A stretch of 64,000 bases of DNA, from contig OZ038379.1 of the NCBI GenBank assembly GCA_964036045.1, positions 14,706,317 to 14,770,316 of the forward strand. Direction: 5' to 3'. Each line of letters begins with the position of its first letter. The first letter of the stretch is position 1. This document shows, piece by piece, positions 45,696 to 58,423 of this stretch. Below the pieces are notes generated by a model. The model saw only the letters and a list, made by a program, of their open reading frames with translations, did not search any database and had not been told where the DNA came from. Both the position numbers and the translations under genes were made by a program. The DNA comes from Eutreptiella sp. 'Long Island Sound 2002' (taxonomy: Eukaryota > Euglenozoa > Euglenophyceae > Eutreptiales > Eutreptiaceae).

Positions 45696-46320
45696 TTAGC
45701 TAACGAAGGCTGTGTGAGCTATGGACATGGGAGAACGGGTGGACTCTGTGGCCCGTCCCGCCCGCTGCTGGCTTAACAATGCACGACACTTCGCACGACA
45801 CAGTTGCCCACCCCTCTTGCGCGCCCCCCCCCCCCCTTCCCTTCTGTGTTCCTTTGCCCCCGGTTTTGCCCCCTAGGTGTGCCCCTTGGTTCAACCCGGT
45901 TGTTGGTGGGTTTGTGGCCAGGCAGGGTTGGGGGGGGGGCGCGCCCGACGCTGGCTCTGGTCCCTCCCTCCGGGAGTTTCCCCACGGGGGGGCCGATGCA
46001 TGCACTCCCCGTCAGGGTGTAACTCTGTTGTACGGGCCGTCCATTTGTACCCGCTCCGTACAAATGGACCTGCACCGTAACCAGGTACGTCGGCCCTTCC
46101 CCACACCGGGGTCGGGTACACTGTGGGTCTCTGGGGAGTCCTTGCGGGATAGGCGCGTCTCTTGCCTACCCCGATGGACGGTGTGCCCTACCCGCAGCCC
46201 CTCACAGGACACGAACCGCAGTACGTGCCGTGGGGAGTGCTCTTGGTCAAGCCCATTGGCCACCCCCCCAGGCCAGTGCCACCTCGGGCCGCTGGCCAAC
46301 GGTCCCGGGCGTAACCCACC
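45696..46320. other. LINE 5' flank / leader, no gene
   Basis: Upstream of the LINE start codon. Includes C12 and G10 runs. An inverted repeat GGTCCATTTGTAC-like (TCCATTTGTACC.. / ..GTACAAATGGAC) at 46,039-46,069 forms an 11-12-bp hairpin. The LINE transcription start is not identifiable. Confidence 0.4.
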
Positions 46321-48230
46321 TTATTGCCTGCGCTCAGGTGGGGCCGATACGGACACCGGGGGGGGCCCCAAACCCCTGAGGTCGGGTACCTCACCAGCGT
46401 CTTTTGCGGGCTCTTGTCACCCCGCCCCCCCCCCCCCCCGTTCGCTGCGGCGTTGGTCCCTGCCTCCCAGCTTTCTTCCCCAGGGGCGTCCCCCTTTCCC
46501 GCGCCGCTTGCCGTGCTTCCTGGCTCCTGCCGTGTCCCGTCTGCCCCTGCTGTCTGCCCCTGCTCTGGCGCGTTGGTGTCCTTTGTTTGTTGTTGTTGTT
46601 GTTTTTTTTTTTTTACCTCTCCCGCTCGCCACTCGTCTCTCCCCCCGGCGTTTCGGTCTGTCCTCACCCCCCCCCCCCCATGTCCCCTCGCTGTCTCCTC
46701 GCTGTCCTCGCCCCTTTCTTGGGTGGGTGGAGGAGAAGGGGGTGGGGGGGGGGGCGTCCTCGCTGTCCGTCCTCTGGCGTAAGCACGTCGCAAGCACGGC
46801 GCAGGCACGAGGCGCGGCACTTGTCCCTCTGCAGGGGGGGGGGGGGGCTTGCCGTGTGGCTCCCGTCGTCACCCTACCTTTCGTGCGGTCGCACCCCCGG
46901 TGGTCCCCCCGTTGGGGCTTGCACGGCGTGTGCTCCCTTTGGGCACGGTCGTGTGGTCCGTCCCGCTCCCTCTCTCCGCTGCCTCCCCACCCTGCCGCGG
47001 TGTCCTCGGGGGGGGGTCCGCGTTCCGCTACCGTCATCCCCCTTGTCGCCCTTGTCATCTTCCCTTTGTAGCACGCATGTCGCAGGCATGACGCAAGCAC
47101 GACGCAAGCACAGGGCGTGGCTGCATCGGTGGGGGGGGGGTTTTCCCTTTGGGGCCCCCATATCCCCGTGGTCGGGTACTTCACCAGCGTCCCATGCGGG
47201 CCCATGTCGCCCCGGCCTCCCCCCGTTCGCCGCGGTTTTGGTCCCTGTCTTCTCGCTTTCTTCCTCTGGCGCGTTGGTTTGCTTTGTTCGTGGTTTTTTT
47301 TTTTTTTTTGCGTCTCCACCGCTCGCCGCCCGTCTCTTCCCCTGGCACGTCGGTCTGTCCTCTGTCCCCCCCCCATGTCCCCTCGCCACCTCCTCGCTGT
47401 CCTCGCCCCGTTCCTTGGTGGGTGGGGGAGAAGGAGGTGGGGGGGGGGGCGCCCTCGCTGTCCGTTCTCCGGCGTAAGCACGTCGCAAGCACGGCGCAGG
47501 CACGAGGCGCGGCACTTGTCCCTCTGCAGGGGAGGGGGGCCTGCCGTGTGGCTCCCGTCGTCGCCCTTTCCACCCTGCGTTCGCTCCCCCGGTGCCCCCC
47601 CCGCTGGGGCTTGCACGGCGCGTGCTTCCTTCGGGCACGGTCGTGTGGTCCGTCCCGTACCCTCTCTCCGCTGCCTCCCCACCTTGTCGCTTTGTCCTCG
47701 GGGGGGGGGGGGGCGCTGTCCGCCCCTCCCTTCCTTCATCCCCCACCCTTGGGGGGGCGGAGGTGTGTGTGTTGGGGGGGGGGGGGCTTGTCGTCTTCCC
47801 TTCGTTGCACGCATGTCGCAGGCACGACGCAAGCATGGCACAGGCACGAGGCGCGGCACCCGTCCCTCTGCAAGGGGGGGGGGGGCATGCCTTGTGGCTC
47901 CCGTCGTCGCCCTTTCTACCCTGCGCTCGCACCCCCGGTGGTCCCCCCGCTGGGGCTTACACGGCGCGTGCCCTCTACGGGCACGGTCGTGTGGTCCGTC
48001 CCGCACCCTCTTACCGCTACCTCCCTACCCTGCCGCGTTGTCCTCGGGGGGGGGGCCGCTTTTCGCCCCCCCCCCCTGTGTGGGGGGGGGAGGGGCGCCC
48101 ATGTCGTCTTCCCTTCGTTGCACGCATGTCGCAGGCACGACGCAAGCACGACACAAGCACGGCATGAGGCGCTTGGCTGCTGCGGGGGGGGGGGGGTTTC
48201 CCTTTGGGCCTTCCCGCCCTTCTCCATGGT
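46320..48230. repeat. GC-homopolymer complex satellite
   Basis: Large imperfect units repeat. The block GGCACGAGGCGCGGCAC plus TCCCTCTGCAGGGG poly-G, GTGGCTCCCGTCGTCGCCCT, GTTGGGGCTTGCACGG, GGGCACGGTCGTGTGGTCCG is found near 46,800, 47,510 and 47,850. GCGTTGGT...CTTTCTTCC is found near 46,450 and 47,240. GCACGCATGTCGCAGGCA units mark the joins (47,070, 47,810, 48,120). Runs of 8-14 G or C are frequent. All long ORFs here are low-complexity artefacts. Confidence 0.85.
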
Positions 48231-49216
48231 TTAGGCTCCGCACCCCAGGATCTCCAGCCGCTGTTGCCCCTTGGCGGTAGTCGCCACGTCTCCGCATGGT
48301 GCTCAGTGTCCCGTGCCTGCTCCCTCCTGTGCCCATACTTACTGGAGGAGGTACGTACCCGGGTGGAAACGGATGATGAGGAAGTGCGGGCAGCGGGGAG
48401 GACTTACCGTACGCTTCGAAGGCTTCTTGCGCCATCCGCCGCCCTGGTCGAGGGGAGGGCCCCTGTTTCGGCACCCAACAGCCCGGGGGGGGGGGGGCGA
48501 CTGCTCATCCTCTCCCTGGTGCCCGTGTATCCACTTCCGAGCGGCCTGATACCGGTGCCGTGGTATCAGTCCGCTGGAAGTGGCGGCTACAAAGCGGCCG
48601 GGCGCTCTCGTCCCCCGGGCCTCTGCCACCCCCGAGCGCGATGGAGGCCCCTGAGGTCCTATGGCAGAGACGCGGGGATACGGGCGGGGGATTCATTTGT
48701 GGCATCCCCTGGCCTCCTAGTTAATCAGATCAACACAATCGCTGCCGCAGGGGGCCCACCGGATGGCGCCGCTGGTGCCCGTCCCCTCTGCGTCACACTT
48801 ACTGCAACAGGCGCAGGGGGTCCAGTGGATGGCGCCACTGGCGCGTGTCCCCTCTGCGCCACAGGTTGGGTCACCGCACGGGAGGCCCTACGGATGGCGC
48901 CGCAGGTGCCCGTCCCCCCGTGCCACTTCCTGCCTCCGGCGCCAGGCTTGGTTGACGTGACATGACACATGCATGAATGAGGTCAGAGTCGGTTTCAGGA
49001 CGCGCACAGCGCACGGCACGACGCATGGCAACTATCCCCTACCCTACCCCCTCTGCTCCCTCCCTCGCCCTCTGTGCTCGCCTGGTGCTGAGCATGCCCG
49101 TGTCTCCCTCGTCGCTCCCTCTCTCTGCTCCGGCTGTCCTGCCTTCGCTCACCTCCTTTGTGTCCTACCTCTTTCGCCCTGCCCGTGCCCTCTTCCCTCG
49201 TCCCTGCCGGCCCTCG
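48231..49216. other. No gene recognised; short GGATGGCGCC repeats
   Basis: Around 48,745-48,920 a degenerate ~70-bp unit (CCAGTGGATGGCGCCACTGG, TGCCCGTCCCCTCTGCG) occurs three times. Other ORFs overlap on both strands without domain. Confidence 0.5.
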
Positions 49217-50700
49217 TTGCATGACACTACGCAGGCACACAGCACACTGCACCTTTGGGGGCGGGCTGCCTTGTGGCAGCACGCCACGGCGCCCCGCCTT
49301 GCCCAGTGCCCCCGCACGCTGCGGGCGGCTCGCTCGGTTGTGGGGCACCATGTTACCCCCTTCTCTGCCCCGCCTTCTCGGTCCCTCTGCCCTCCGGCCA
49401 GCGTGTGCACAGTGCGGAGCAATTCGCGAGGCAGCGCTCCCTCTCTGCCCCTCTCTCTGCCCCGGCCCCCTGGCCCTGTCTTGCCCCCTGTTTGCTCGCC
49501 CTCTCTCGCCTTGCCCTGCCCCTCGTCCCTGGTTGCAGGGTCTCCGGCCTCCTTCCTCTCTGTCCCCCTCCCTCTGTTCTCTCGCCTCCTCTTCCTTACC
49601 CCCGCCCCCCGGCCAGCGCTAGCACGGTGCGGAGCAATTCGCGAGGCAACCCCCCATCCCCGCTCCTCCCCTCTGCTCCCGCTCCCTGGCCCAGCCCTGC
49701 CCCTCGTGTGTTCGTTCTCCCTCGTCCTCCCTTGCTCCCCTTCCCAGGCCCCTGGGTCCCTGGCCCTCTGTCTCCTTGTCCCCGTCCTCTCTTTACCCTC
49801 TCTGCATACACATCGCGGACCAATACGCGAGGCACCTCTCCCACTCCCTCTTCACCTTGCCGCCCCCTGGCGCCCTGGTCCCCTGGGCTTGTGGCACGCA
49901 TGTCGCACTGCACCCGCCTGCGGCCTTTGTCCCTCTACGCCCGCCCTGCCTCCCCCTCCCTCCCCTGCCCTTTTACCTCTCTACCCCACGCAGGACACTA
50001 CGCAGGACACTGTGTAGGCAAGTCGCACGCATGTCGCAGGCACGCACCTGGCCCTCGTTGCATGACGCTACGCCGGACACCGTACCTTTGGGGGTGGACC
50101 GCTTTGTGGCAGCGCGCCGCGGCGCTCCGCCTTGTCCAGTGCCCCCGCGCACTGCGGGCGGCTCGCTCGGTTGTGGGGCACCTTTGTGCTCCTGCCCCAC
50201 GTTCGCTCCTTCATGCCGCCGTGGCACGCCCTCTTCCCTGCCCTGCCTTCTCTGTTCCTCTGCCCTCCGGCCAGCGCGAGCACGACGCGGAGCAATTCGC
50301 GAGGCAGCGCTCCCTCTTTGCCCCCTCTCTCTGCCCCGGCCCCCTGGCCCTGTCCTGCCCCCTGTCTGCTCGCCCTCCCTCGTCCTCCCTTGCCCCGCTT
50401 CCCTGGTCCCTTGGTCCCTGGCCCTCTGTCTCTCTGTCCCCGTCCTCCCTTTACCCTCCCGGCATACACTTCGCGGAGCAATACGCGAGGCACCCCTCCC
50501 ACTCCCTCTTCACCGCCCCCTGGTGCCCTGGTCCCGCCTGCACCCGCCTGCGGCCGTTGTCCCTCTACTCCCGCCCTGCCTCCCCCTCCCTCCCCTGCTC
50601 TTTTCCCTCTCTACACTACGCAGGACACTACGCAGGACACTGTGTAGGCATGTCGCACGCATGTCGCAGGCACGCACCTGGCCCCTATCGGCGGCGTCGT
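49217..50700. repeat. ~841-bp tandem duplication with shorter internal repeats
   Basis: CCCTCGTTGCATGAC at 49,211 and again at 50,052 starts two similar blocks (TTTGTGGCAGC, CAGTGCCCCCGC, GGCGGCTCGCTCGGTTGTGG). Inside, GCGGAGCAATTCGCGAGGCA (or a CAATACGCGAGGCA variant) recurs near 49,414, 49,629, 49,815, 50,287 and 50,473. CACGCATGTCGCA units and CAGGACACTACGCAGGACAC close each block. Confidence 0.85.
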
Positions 50701-50830
50701 CGGGCTGGTTGGCACCACGCTGTGGCCGCCCGCCGCTGCCACAGCCCCCGCAGGAGCCGCCGCCGCGGGCAGCCACTCCAAATGCCGCGGGGGGCGCGGC
50801 CCTGGTAGGCCCCGGCTGCCCCCCGGCCAG

Positions 50831-50832
50831 GG

Positions 50833-50901
<69 letters not shown>
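50831..50901. repeat. (TA)n microsatellite
   Basis: About 70 bp of uninterrupted TA, directly abutting the left terminal repeat of TIR copy 2. Confidence 0.97.
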
Positions 50902-50902
<1 letters not shown>

Positions 50903-51917
50903 CTACACCCCTCTCCCCTTAAATTTAGCTAACAAGCAACAACAACACGTCACCATTCCGTTTTGGCCACTGCACCTTCCCATCGCCTCGAGCTTGACTC
51001 TACTTTAGCCATCCTAGAGCCTAGGTGGTGGCCTTGCCAAATCCAAGTTTTGAGCCAAAAACTCACCGGTGGCGGCCCGGGGCGGGGGCGCCAAGTCAGT
51101 AGGTGCCCTCCCAAATCTGCGCAGTTTTGGGCCAAAAACAGCCATTTTTCGCCCAAAACGGCCCTAGTAAGGGTTCAAAACAGCCAAACGAAGGCAAACG
51201 GCTGCTACACGCCACGTGCGGCTTGCCTTTCTCGTGACCAAGGGACCTTTGGTGCCCTCTAACTCCACGATATTTCCGAGAAATGGCCCAAAAAGGCGCC
51301 AAAAAGCCCCAAAATCTGCGCAATGTGCACCAGCACCCCGAAACCAAGAACGGGCCGTATCTTGGGCTACGTGGCTCAAAAACGAATTCCGAGGGCACCT
51401 AGTCCACCCGCAACCCCCCACTTTTTATGGTTTCCAAGCCTCAGACTCGCCCAACGAGACGCCTAGACCCCCGTACTAGTGGTCACTTGGTGCAGCCGCA
51501 GGGCCGGCTAGCCCACGCACAGTGGGGGCCAGCGGTGGGTCCACCAGGGTCCCCAGGGCGAAAAATATCATTTTTTCCAAAGTTGTTCCTAGACCACTTG
51601 GGATGCTCAAACAAGTGTTTTTCGGCGGTTTTGAGCCCGTGGTGGCGCGTTTTGGGCCATGGAAAATCCCAAAATGCCTTGAAAATGGGCCATTTTGGGA
51701 CCAAAAATGGGTCAAAAATGGGTCAAAAACGCGTTTTTCCAAAAGTGATCCCGGACCATTTGGGGTGTTCAAACAAGTGTTTTTAGCCCGTTTTGAGCCC
51801 GTTTTGATCGAGTTTAGCCCCTTCCACCACATGTATGCACCACTTTGTGCCCTTCGCACGTACCTTAGAGCCGTGTGGTGGAGCCACCTAGAGTTGGGAG
51901 AGGGGTGTAGATTGGAG

Positions 51918-51920
<3 letters not shown>
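50901..51920 (+). mobile_element. TIR element in (TA)n, copy 2
   Basis: Left end CTACACCCCTCTCCCC (50,903), right end GGGAGAGGGGTGTAG (51,910), both in TA repeat. The internal order matches copy 1 (CCAAATCCAAGTTTTGAGCC; GGCGGCCCGGGGCGGGGG; AACTCCACGATAT; AATGGGTCAAAAATGGGTC units), with two internal ~150-bp units instead of three. With copy 3 it forms a large inverted repeat around 51,920-52,100. Confidence 0.8.
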
Positions 51921-52100
<180 letters not shown>

Positions 52101-53310
52101 TCCTCTAATCTACACCCCTCTCCCCAACTCTAGGTGGCTCCACCATACGGCTCTAAGGTACGCGCGAAGGGTACAACTTGGTGCATACATGTGGCAGAAG
52201 GGGCTACACTGAGTTAAATTGGGCTCAAAATGGGCTAAAAACACTTGTTTGAGCATCCCAAATGGTCTAGGATCACTTTTGGAAAAACGCGTTTTTGACC
52301 CATTTTTGACCCATTTTTGGTCCCAAAACGACCCATTTTCAAGGCATTTTGGGTTTTTCCATGGGGCAAAACGCGTCACCACGGGCTCAAAATTGGGCTT
52401 AAAACACTTGTTTGAGCATCCCATATGGTCTAGGATCACTTTTGGAAAAACGCATTTTTGACCCATTTTTGACCCATTTTTGGTCTTGAAACGGCCCATT
52501 TTCAAGGCATTTTGGGATTTTCCATGGCCCATAACGCGCCACCATGGGGTCAAAACGGCCTAAAAACGCTTGTTTGAGCATCCCAAGTGGTCTGAGAACA
52601 ACTTTGAAAAAGATGATTTTTTCCGCCCCGGGGACCCCGGTGGACCCACCGTTGGCCCCAACTGTGCGCGGGCTGTGTTGCCCTCCGGCTACACGAAGTG
52701 ACCACTTGTACGGGGGTGTAGGGGTCTCGTTGGGCGATTCCGAGGCTTGGCAACCACAAAAAGTGGGGGGTTGCGGGTGGAATTGGTGCCCTCGGAACTT
52801 GGTTTTGAGCCACGTAGCCCAAGATACGGCAATTTTTTGGTTTTGGCCGTGTTGGACACAAATAACGCACATTTGGCCATTTTTGGCCATTTTTGGGCCG
52901 TTTTTCGGACATATCGTGGAGCTAGAGGGCAAGATAGGGCTCTTGTTCGCGCGGCAATCGAGGCGCACGTGCAGTGTAGTAACTGTTTGCCTTCGTTTGG
53001 CCGTTTTGACTGGGTTTTGGGGCCATTTTGGGCCAAAAAAGGTTGTTTTGGGGCACAAAATGCGCAGTTTTGGGAGGGCACCTCCCGACTTGGTGCCCCG
53101 GGTAGTTTTTGGCTCAAAACTTAGATTTGGCAAGGCCACCACCTAGGCTCTAGGATGGCTAGAGTAGAGTAGAGCCCGGAGCGATGAGGCCGAGCAATGG
53201 CCAAAACGGAAAGGAGAAGTGCTTGTTGCTTGCTTGTTGCTTGCTTGTTGCTTGCTTGTTGCTTGCTTGTTGCTTGTTAGCTAGATTTAAGGGGAGAGGG
53301 ATGTAGTAAT
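52101..53310 (-). mobile_element. TIR element in (TA)n, copy 3 (inverted)
   Basis: Starts ATCTACACCCCTCTCCCC (52,108) and ends GGGGAGAGGGATGTAG (53,291-53,306, one mismatch). The interior is copy 1/2 reversed: TTTTTGACCCATTTTTGACC units, ATATCGTGGAGCTAGAGG, CAAGGCCACCACCTAGG, (GCTTGTT)n. Three internal units are present. No coding capacity beyond low-complexity ORFs. Confidence 0.8.
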
Positions 53311-53504
53311 ATATTTGTATGTATGTATGTATGTCTTGTGGCAAGGTGTAACTCTAATCCCATGGCCGCCTCAGGAGCCCACCCCCCTGAGGTTCCCAGT
53401 GTGGCTGGGAATACCCAAGCCGATGATACCCTACCCTCTATTGTGGGAAGGGGCGGTGCGAACTGTCGGATCACACCTGGGCCGCATACCCAACTGTTCG
53501 GAGG

Positions 53505-53700
53505 TGCCCGACCCCCCCCCCCCCCGGGGAACCGCCCTCCCCGGCGCCCCTCCCAGAACCCCCCCCCTCCCGGAACCCCCCCCTCCCAGCCCTCCCCCCC
53601 CAAGGGGCCTCCGGCCGACAGTTACTTGGGGGGGGGTAGTTGGCGTCCAAAACTGAGGGGTCGCCCCCCCCGTGGGGCAATTATAACGAGGAGTACCAGA
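53505..53700 (+). repeat. Poly-C cassette, copy b
   Basis: C-runs (up to 13) then GGGGCCTCCGGCCGACAG hairpin, G9, GTAGTTGGCGTCCAAAACTG, AGGGGTCGCCCCCCCCGTGG. Matches copy a in order; the hairpin GGCC-TCC-GGCC between opposite poly-C and poly-G could fold back. Confidence 0.6.
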
Positions 53701-53861
53701 CCCAGACCCAGAGACACTGATCGCATGGAGCAGTGGTGTTTTGTCCACTATCGTGCTGGTGGCAGACCCTTTGTATCACAGCCAACGTGCTTTGCTTTCT
53801 TGACCCGGACCTTCCCTTTGCACACAAGCCCCTCATCTTCATGCCATGTGTTGCCCCGCAG

Positions 53862-54079
53862 AGCCCAAAGCTAAGCCGACACCCACCCGTCGGGCGTCCA
53901 CACCCGGGGTCGCTTCCAAGAAACCTCCGTCGAAGGCGGCTTCTCCTGCGCCTCAGCCGCGCACGGCCAGCACTGCGCCGGCCGCTCCGACGGTGAAGGG
54001 CAAGGTGACAAAACTGGCACCCCCGAAAACCAGCCCCAAAAGCAGGTCCACCGTTTCTAGGGCAAAGCCTCCGGGCTGA
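53862..54079 (+). CDS. Lys/Pro/Ala-rich exon, histone H1-tail-like
   Basis: Follows an acceptor-like TTGCCCCGCAG. Encodes PKAKPTPTRRASTPGVASKK, PPSKAASPAPQPRT, KGKVTKLAPPKTSPKSRSTV, SRAKPPG, then TGA. The composition (Lys, Pro, Ala, Ser/Thr-Pro) is that of H1-like or other DNA-binding tails, but no globular domain is present. A short exon or chance ORF is possible. Confidence 0.3.
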
Positions 54080-56606
54080 GGACCTAAACAAGACTCGCCC
54101 TCCACTGCGGCTTCTGCGGATCCAGTGCAGGCAAATTGTCCTTCTTCGGCCGGTTACTCTCAACCGGCGTCGCGTGGCCCTCAGCTGCCACGGACAGCCT
54201 CGGGAGCCGGGTCGTCGGGGCAGTTTGTTTTCAAAGGCTTGTAGAGATATGAGATGTGTTGGACCTCCGCTTCCACTTCGGATTCGGAGGTGGATGACTG
54301 GACACAGGCTTCCAACAGCTGCAGCATTCGGTGATGGGCGTTCTGTTGCCTGCTGTGCCAGGGGTCAGGGGTTTCCGCAGGTAGTGCGCCGTCTGTATGT
54401 AACACCCCAACTGGGGCGTGTAAAGCTGCCATTTTTGGCCCCTTGGTGCTGAGCCAATGTCGTGGAAATTCGTCTTACTATTTTTTCAATGAAAGGCATT
54501 GGCTTTATGTCTGTCGGTCCATACAGCCTCCGGAGGACCCAGGACACTTATCGGCACCTTGGAGCGCTTGCGGAATCCCGTCAAGTGGGGGCGGGGCTTC
54601 CTGGAGTTCTGACCAGCCCCTGGAAAGGGGGGCAATGGGTGACCACCCCATGGCACCGGTGCAATGTAAATACAACCGCAAGCCGGAGGGCCCGGCAGAA
54701 GCAGTCCACGATGATCACACGACGCGCAACACACAACACACACCAAACGGTCCACTACACATGGCCCACAACACACAACACACAGCACACAGCACTCAAC
54801 ACTCTGCGCATGACATCGAACGACAAACGACAATAGGCCGCTGATGCACGCCAACAAGGCGGCCATCGACCAGTCAGGCACATCGCGTGCGTATGAGTGA
54901 CATACCGGGAATCTCGGAATCCTGCCCGCAACAGAACTACCAGTGAGAGTGTATGTCAACACCCCTAACCCTCTCTCCCCCGTTTGTTTACTTTGAGTGC
55001 TGCTCCTTGGACTGCGCCATTTGGTGCGAAGGTGGGCATTGGTGGCTTTGCAAGGCCTGAAGTTCGAGCCGCAGAGGGCTTCCCTCTCCATTCATTGGAC
55101 ATATTTTACAAATGCAGTGCTGACTACGTTCACCCACTATATCGTTTTGCGTGGTAGCACAACCAGACCTGTCACAAGTTTCCGGGAGAAAACCACTACT
55201 CGTCAGGAGTCAGCCCCACACCCGTGCCACTCAGTAATATCAGCCACCGTTTGAGTTCCACGATCCAGCACGAGTCAGCTGCGTCCGGCGCATGGCTCAG
55301 TAGGACCCAGCTGCACCTGATCATACCTGTGGTGGCAACGCTAGTGACAAGTCTGCGCGGGTACAACACTTTCAGTCCTCCGAGAAATGACAGAAGGCAG
55401 CCTCAAACTTGTTCCGGAGGACAAACCGAAATTCACAGTCCCAAGTGGGCGCACGCCAGCCCCTGCGACCCCAATCTGTTGCACTCCCAAGGCTGAGCAT
55501 GTGTGGGAGTGAGTAGTCCCCCCCCCCCTTTTCCCCCCTTCCTTTTTGTAGACAGGCCCTGTCAATTCACTCTCCCTCTGCGTCTTCATCATCTTGAGGG
55601 CCCGGAAGTCTTCGGTCTTTGGCCGGAGAGCCCGCCCCCCCTTCCGATGCGATGTTGATGCGCGGACGACGACCCTTGGCAAGTGTGACGCAGCGCTTCT
55701 CACGATTGGTGCACGGTTACGGAGGCCCGTGTTCTCCAGCCGATGTGCTTTTTTGTGCAGAAGTGATAGGCTCGTTCGCTGGTGGTTGTGGGGATCCTTC
55801 CTGCCACAGTCTGTTCCAGCTCTCCTGCCCTCTGACCCTTTGTCCCGTCTAATCTGCTTTTCCTGATCAAACCCGGGCCCAACACTCACATGTCCACCTC
55901 CGTGTGCGGGTGTGAGTGTGTGAAGTGAGTGTGAGCGTGAGCGTGCGTGTGAGTGTGTCTGAGTCCGTGGGTGAGGCCAGTCAAGGAGGACTGGGGAGGT
56001 GCCCCTCCCCGGCGACGGCATGGCATGCCACGCTCGCGGCAGATGGGTCAGCAATGTCACGTAGAGGAGGATCGCCTGGCACATGACATGGTGTGGATCT
56101 GATGTACCGCCTCCAAACCGGCCACCCCTGTTTCCCGTTTCCGTTGCGTTGCCCTTGCATTCGGTGTCCGCTGCCGTACATTTGGCGTGTGCCGTCTCCT
56201 GGGGCTGCCGGTCCATTTCAACCCCGGGGGAAGGGGGCCTTCAAGCCTGTCCGAATAAGGGGGTGGGGGGTGTAGCAAATAGGCTCGAAGTGAAATTTCC
56301 CATAATGATGTGTTCTTGCAAGGTTTGGATGAGGGCAAAGGCATGGAGCACACAGGAGTGGGGTGTGGGCATGTGTAGGGTACTATTCAGGGTTTCTCGC
56401 TGGTTCGGATCTGAATCTTTTTGAACTTTCTGGAAGCTTTTGAGCTGGGCTTACAGCTGATAATTCTGAGTATTTCGAACTTTTACGATATTTTCCAAAT
56501 ATGAGAAGCCAGAGTGTTCAGGTTATGGTGTGGTCTGTACCCTTTTTCTTTTTTGATTTGCTATGATTTGATTGTGTTGATTTTGTGGCACAGTTTGCAT
56601 TCATCC
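54080..56606. other. No confident gene
   Basis: ACAC/AACACAC-rich repeat at 54,725-54,805. GTGAGTGTGAGCG repeat at 55,905-55,965. A 291-codon minus-strand ORF (56,216-55,341) is basic and lacks domains. Short ORFs at 54,174-54,550 are likewise unassigned. AT-rich DNA with TTTTTCTTTTTTG and a GTGGCACAG near 56,592 could be an intron leading to the next entry. Confidence 0.35.
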
Positions 56607-57075
56607 ATGTCGGCTTCTGATGAGTTCCCATCTGACCAAGCCCAACAAGCAACCGCATGGCGCAAACAAACAAGAAAGCGTGGAACAAAAATGACAGCAG
56701 CCAAACCGGCTGCTCAATTTTCAGATGATATGGAGGTATGGAGGTAACCATTCTGCTGAAGTGTGGCGCAAACATTGTGGTGTGCTTGTGCAACATGATG
56801 GCAAAAAGTTTGCTACAAACCATATCAAAGGCAGGGTTCACAAGAAATTGAAAGAGGAGGGGAAGGAGGTGAATTTTGTGCATGCACTGGTAGTGCTCAG
56901 GCTAGAACCACACGGGGCAGCACTCGGACTTGAACAAGGGACAATTGCATCATTTGCAACAGCACCTAAAAATCAAGAAACAACCAACATCTACAAGGCA
57001 CCAAGAAATATCAGTAAGCATACAAAATCTTATAGAAGTAAACTTGCAGGGATTTGGAACAAGCCATTTTTCTAG
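56607..57075 (+). CDS. Unknown Lys-rich protein, possibly two exons
   Basis: ATG 56,607 begins SASDEFPSDQAQQATAWRKQ, TRKRGTKMTAAKPAAQFSDD and stops at 56,747. The next frame is open to 57,075: RYGGNHSAEVWRKHCGVLVQ, HDGKKFATNHIKGRVHKKLK, EEGKEVNFVHALVVLRLEPH. A donor GTATGG at 56,736 or a one-base change could join them, but no matching acceptor was proved. Codon use is AT-richer than the surroundings. No family recognised. Confidence 0.35.
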
Positions 57076-58423
57076 GTGTTATTGTTGGCGCTCTTGGTAT
57101 GCAAATTCCCCTTGTGCCCGCATAGTTTGCTCTTTGTTGAGGACCTTTTCGCAGGCATGTGTGTTGGGCATTTTGCATGGATTTTTTCAGTGGTATTCAA
57201 GGACTGGCACCAAATTTTCTCTGCACCAAATTTTCCCATTCCAAATTTGGCACATACCAACCCCCCGCCACCTCAGTAGCAACAAGCGGCCAAAAGCCTC
57301 CCGCAACCATTAGGAAGCCTCCAAGATATTTTGGTTAGGGTGCATTGGAAAGAGGCAGCCCCCCTTCCCCAACTAGCGGTAGGCAGTTTGAATCAGTGGG
57401 TGTAGTGCCCTTCCCCAATTAGGGGGCACTACACATTTGAGGTGTGATCCTTCCGATGTGTGTGGAATGTGGAAGGTCAGTGTGGGGGTCATTTTGGTGG
57501 GCCCAGCCCCAAGAGCCTAATAAGAGGGGGGGGTGTTGGGAAACAGACTTGCCCCCCCCCCCCCCACCTAGAGTTGCAATGGATCCCGGGCCTAGTGCCA
57601 AATCTGGTGTGCACACACAGACCCGGTGCTGTCACATGTTCACTCACATGTCTACCTCCCCTCAGCCCGCCACATCACAACCAGTAGTGCGATTGCATGC
57701 GTTGTGCTATAGGATACAGTACAGGTCGGTTTACCGACCTTCTGAAACCAGTAGGGTCTCATCGCCCTTTTTAGGTTGTGGAGCTACCCTTTTTGGCAGC
57801 AGCAGCAGCAGCAGCAGCTGCTGCCTAACCTTTGGTGGATGATAGCCCTACACATGAAGTTGACTCGCGCAAAATTGGAGCCACAAATGAACGGTGCTGG
57901 CCAAGTATGGGCACTATGGGCACTGCAAGTTGGAGATGCAAGGTGACCAAACACTATCAAAAATACCCCACAGCAGGGCCCTGGTGGAACAAATACCTGA
58001 AGCATATGAATGCATCTAGGCACCACTGCAGGGCCTTGTGGAACAAACAAGGCTACAAGTGGTGAGCGTTGGCAGATTGTCTACCACCACTATCCGTTGA
58101 TGGAAGTCAAGTATGGGTATGGGTGTGTATGGGTATGTGTATGGGCTTGGGTATGGGTGTGGGTATGGGTTTGGATGGAAGAAGGGAGCCCAGGAGACCA
58201 GGACCCCAGTGGGCCCAAGGGTGCTGTATGTTTCAGGTCAACTTCGCACGCGATTGAACGTGCCGTTCTTCCAGCCTTGGAAATGGGATGAATATGTACT
58301 GGCAGCAACTTTCAGCCCCCCCCCCCCCAAAGTTTGAAGTTTTACTTTCAGCAACATGACACATGAAAGATTCATAGACAAGTTCGCCGTCTCCCTATGG
58401 GAGGCAAATGCTCCGTTGGAGTC
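57076..58423. other. No gene recognised; simple repeats
   Basis: (CAG)n reading into CTGCTG at 57,798-57,826 gives a palindromic GGCAGCAG...CTGCTGCC. (GTATGGGT)n at 58,100-58,175. C/G runs at 57,552 and 58,315. A short ORF at 57,832-58,065 has many Trp/His/Lys residues but no family signal. Confidence 0.45.

Noticed and set aside
45779-50808. ORFs of 350-530 codons in the satellites on both strands
   Set aside because: They follow poly-C/poly-G and repeat units and have no domain; frames exist because stops are rare in GC-only DNA.
55341-56216. 291-codon minus-strand ORF
   Set aside because: Basic, no domain, crosses a GTGAGTGTGAG repeat; no splice or start support.
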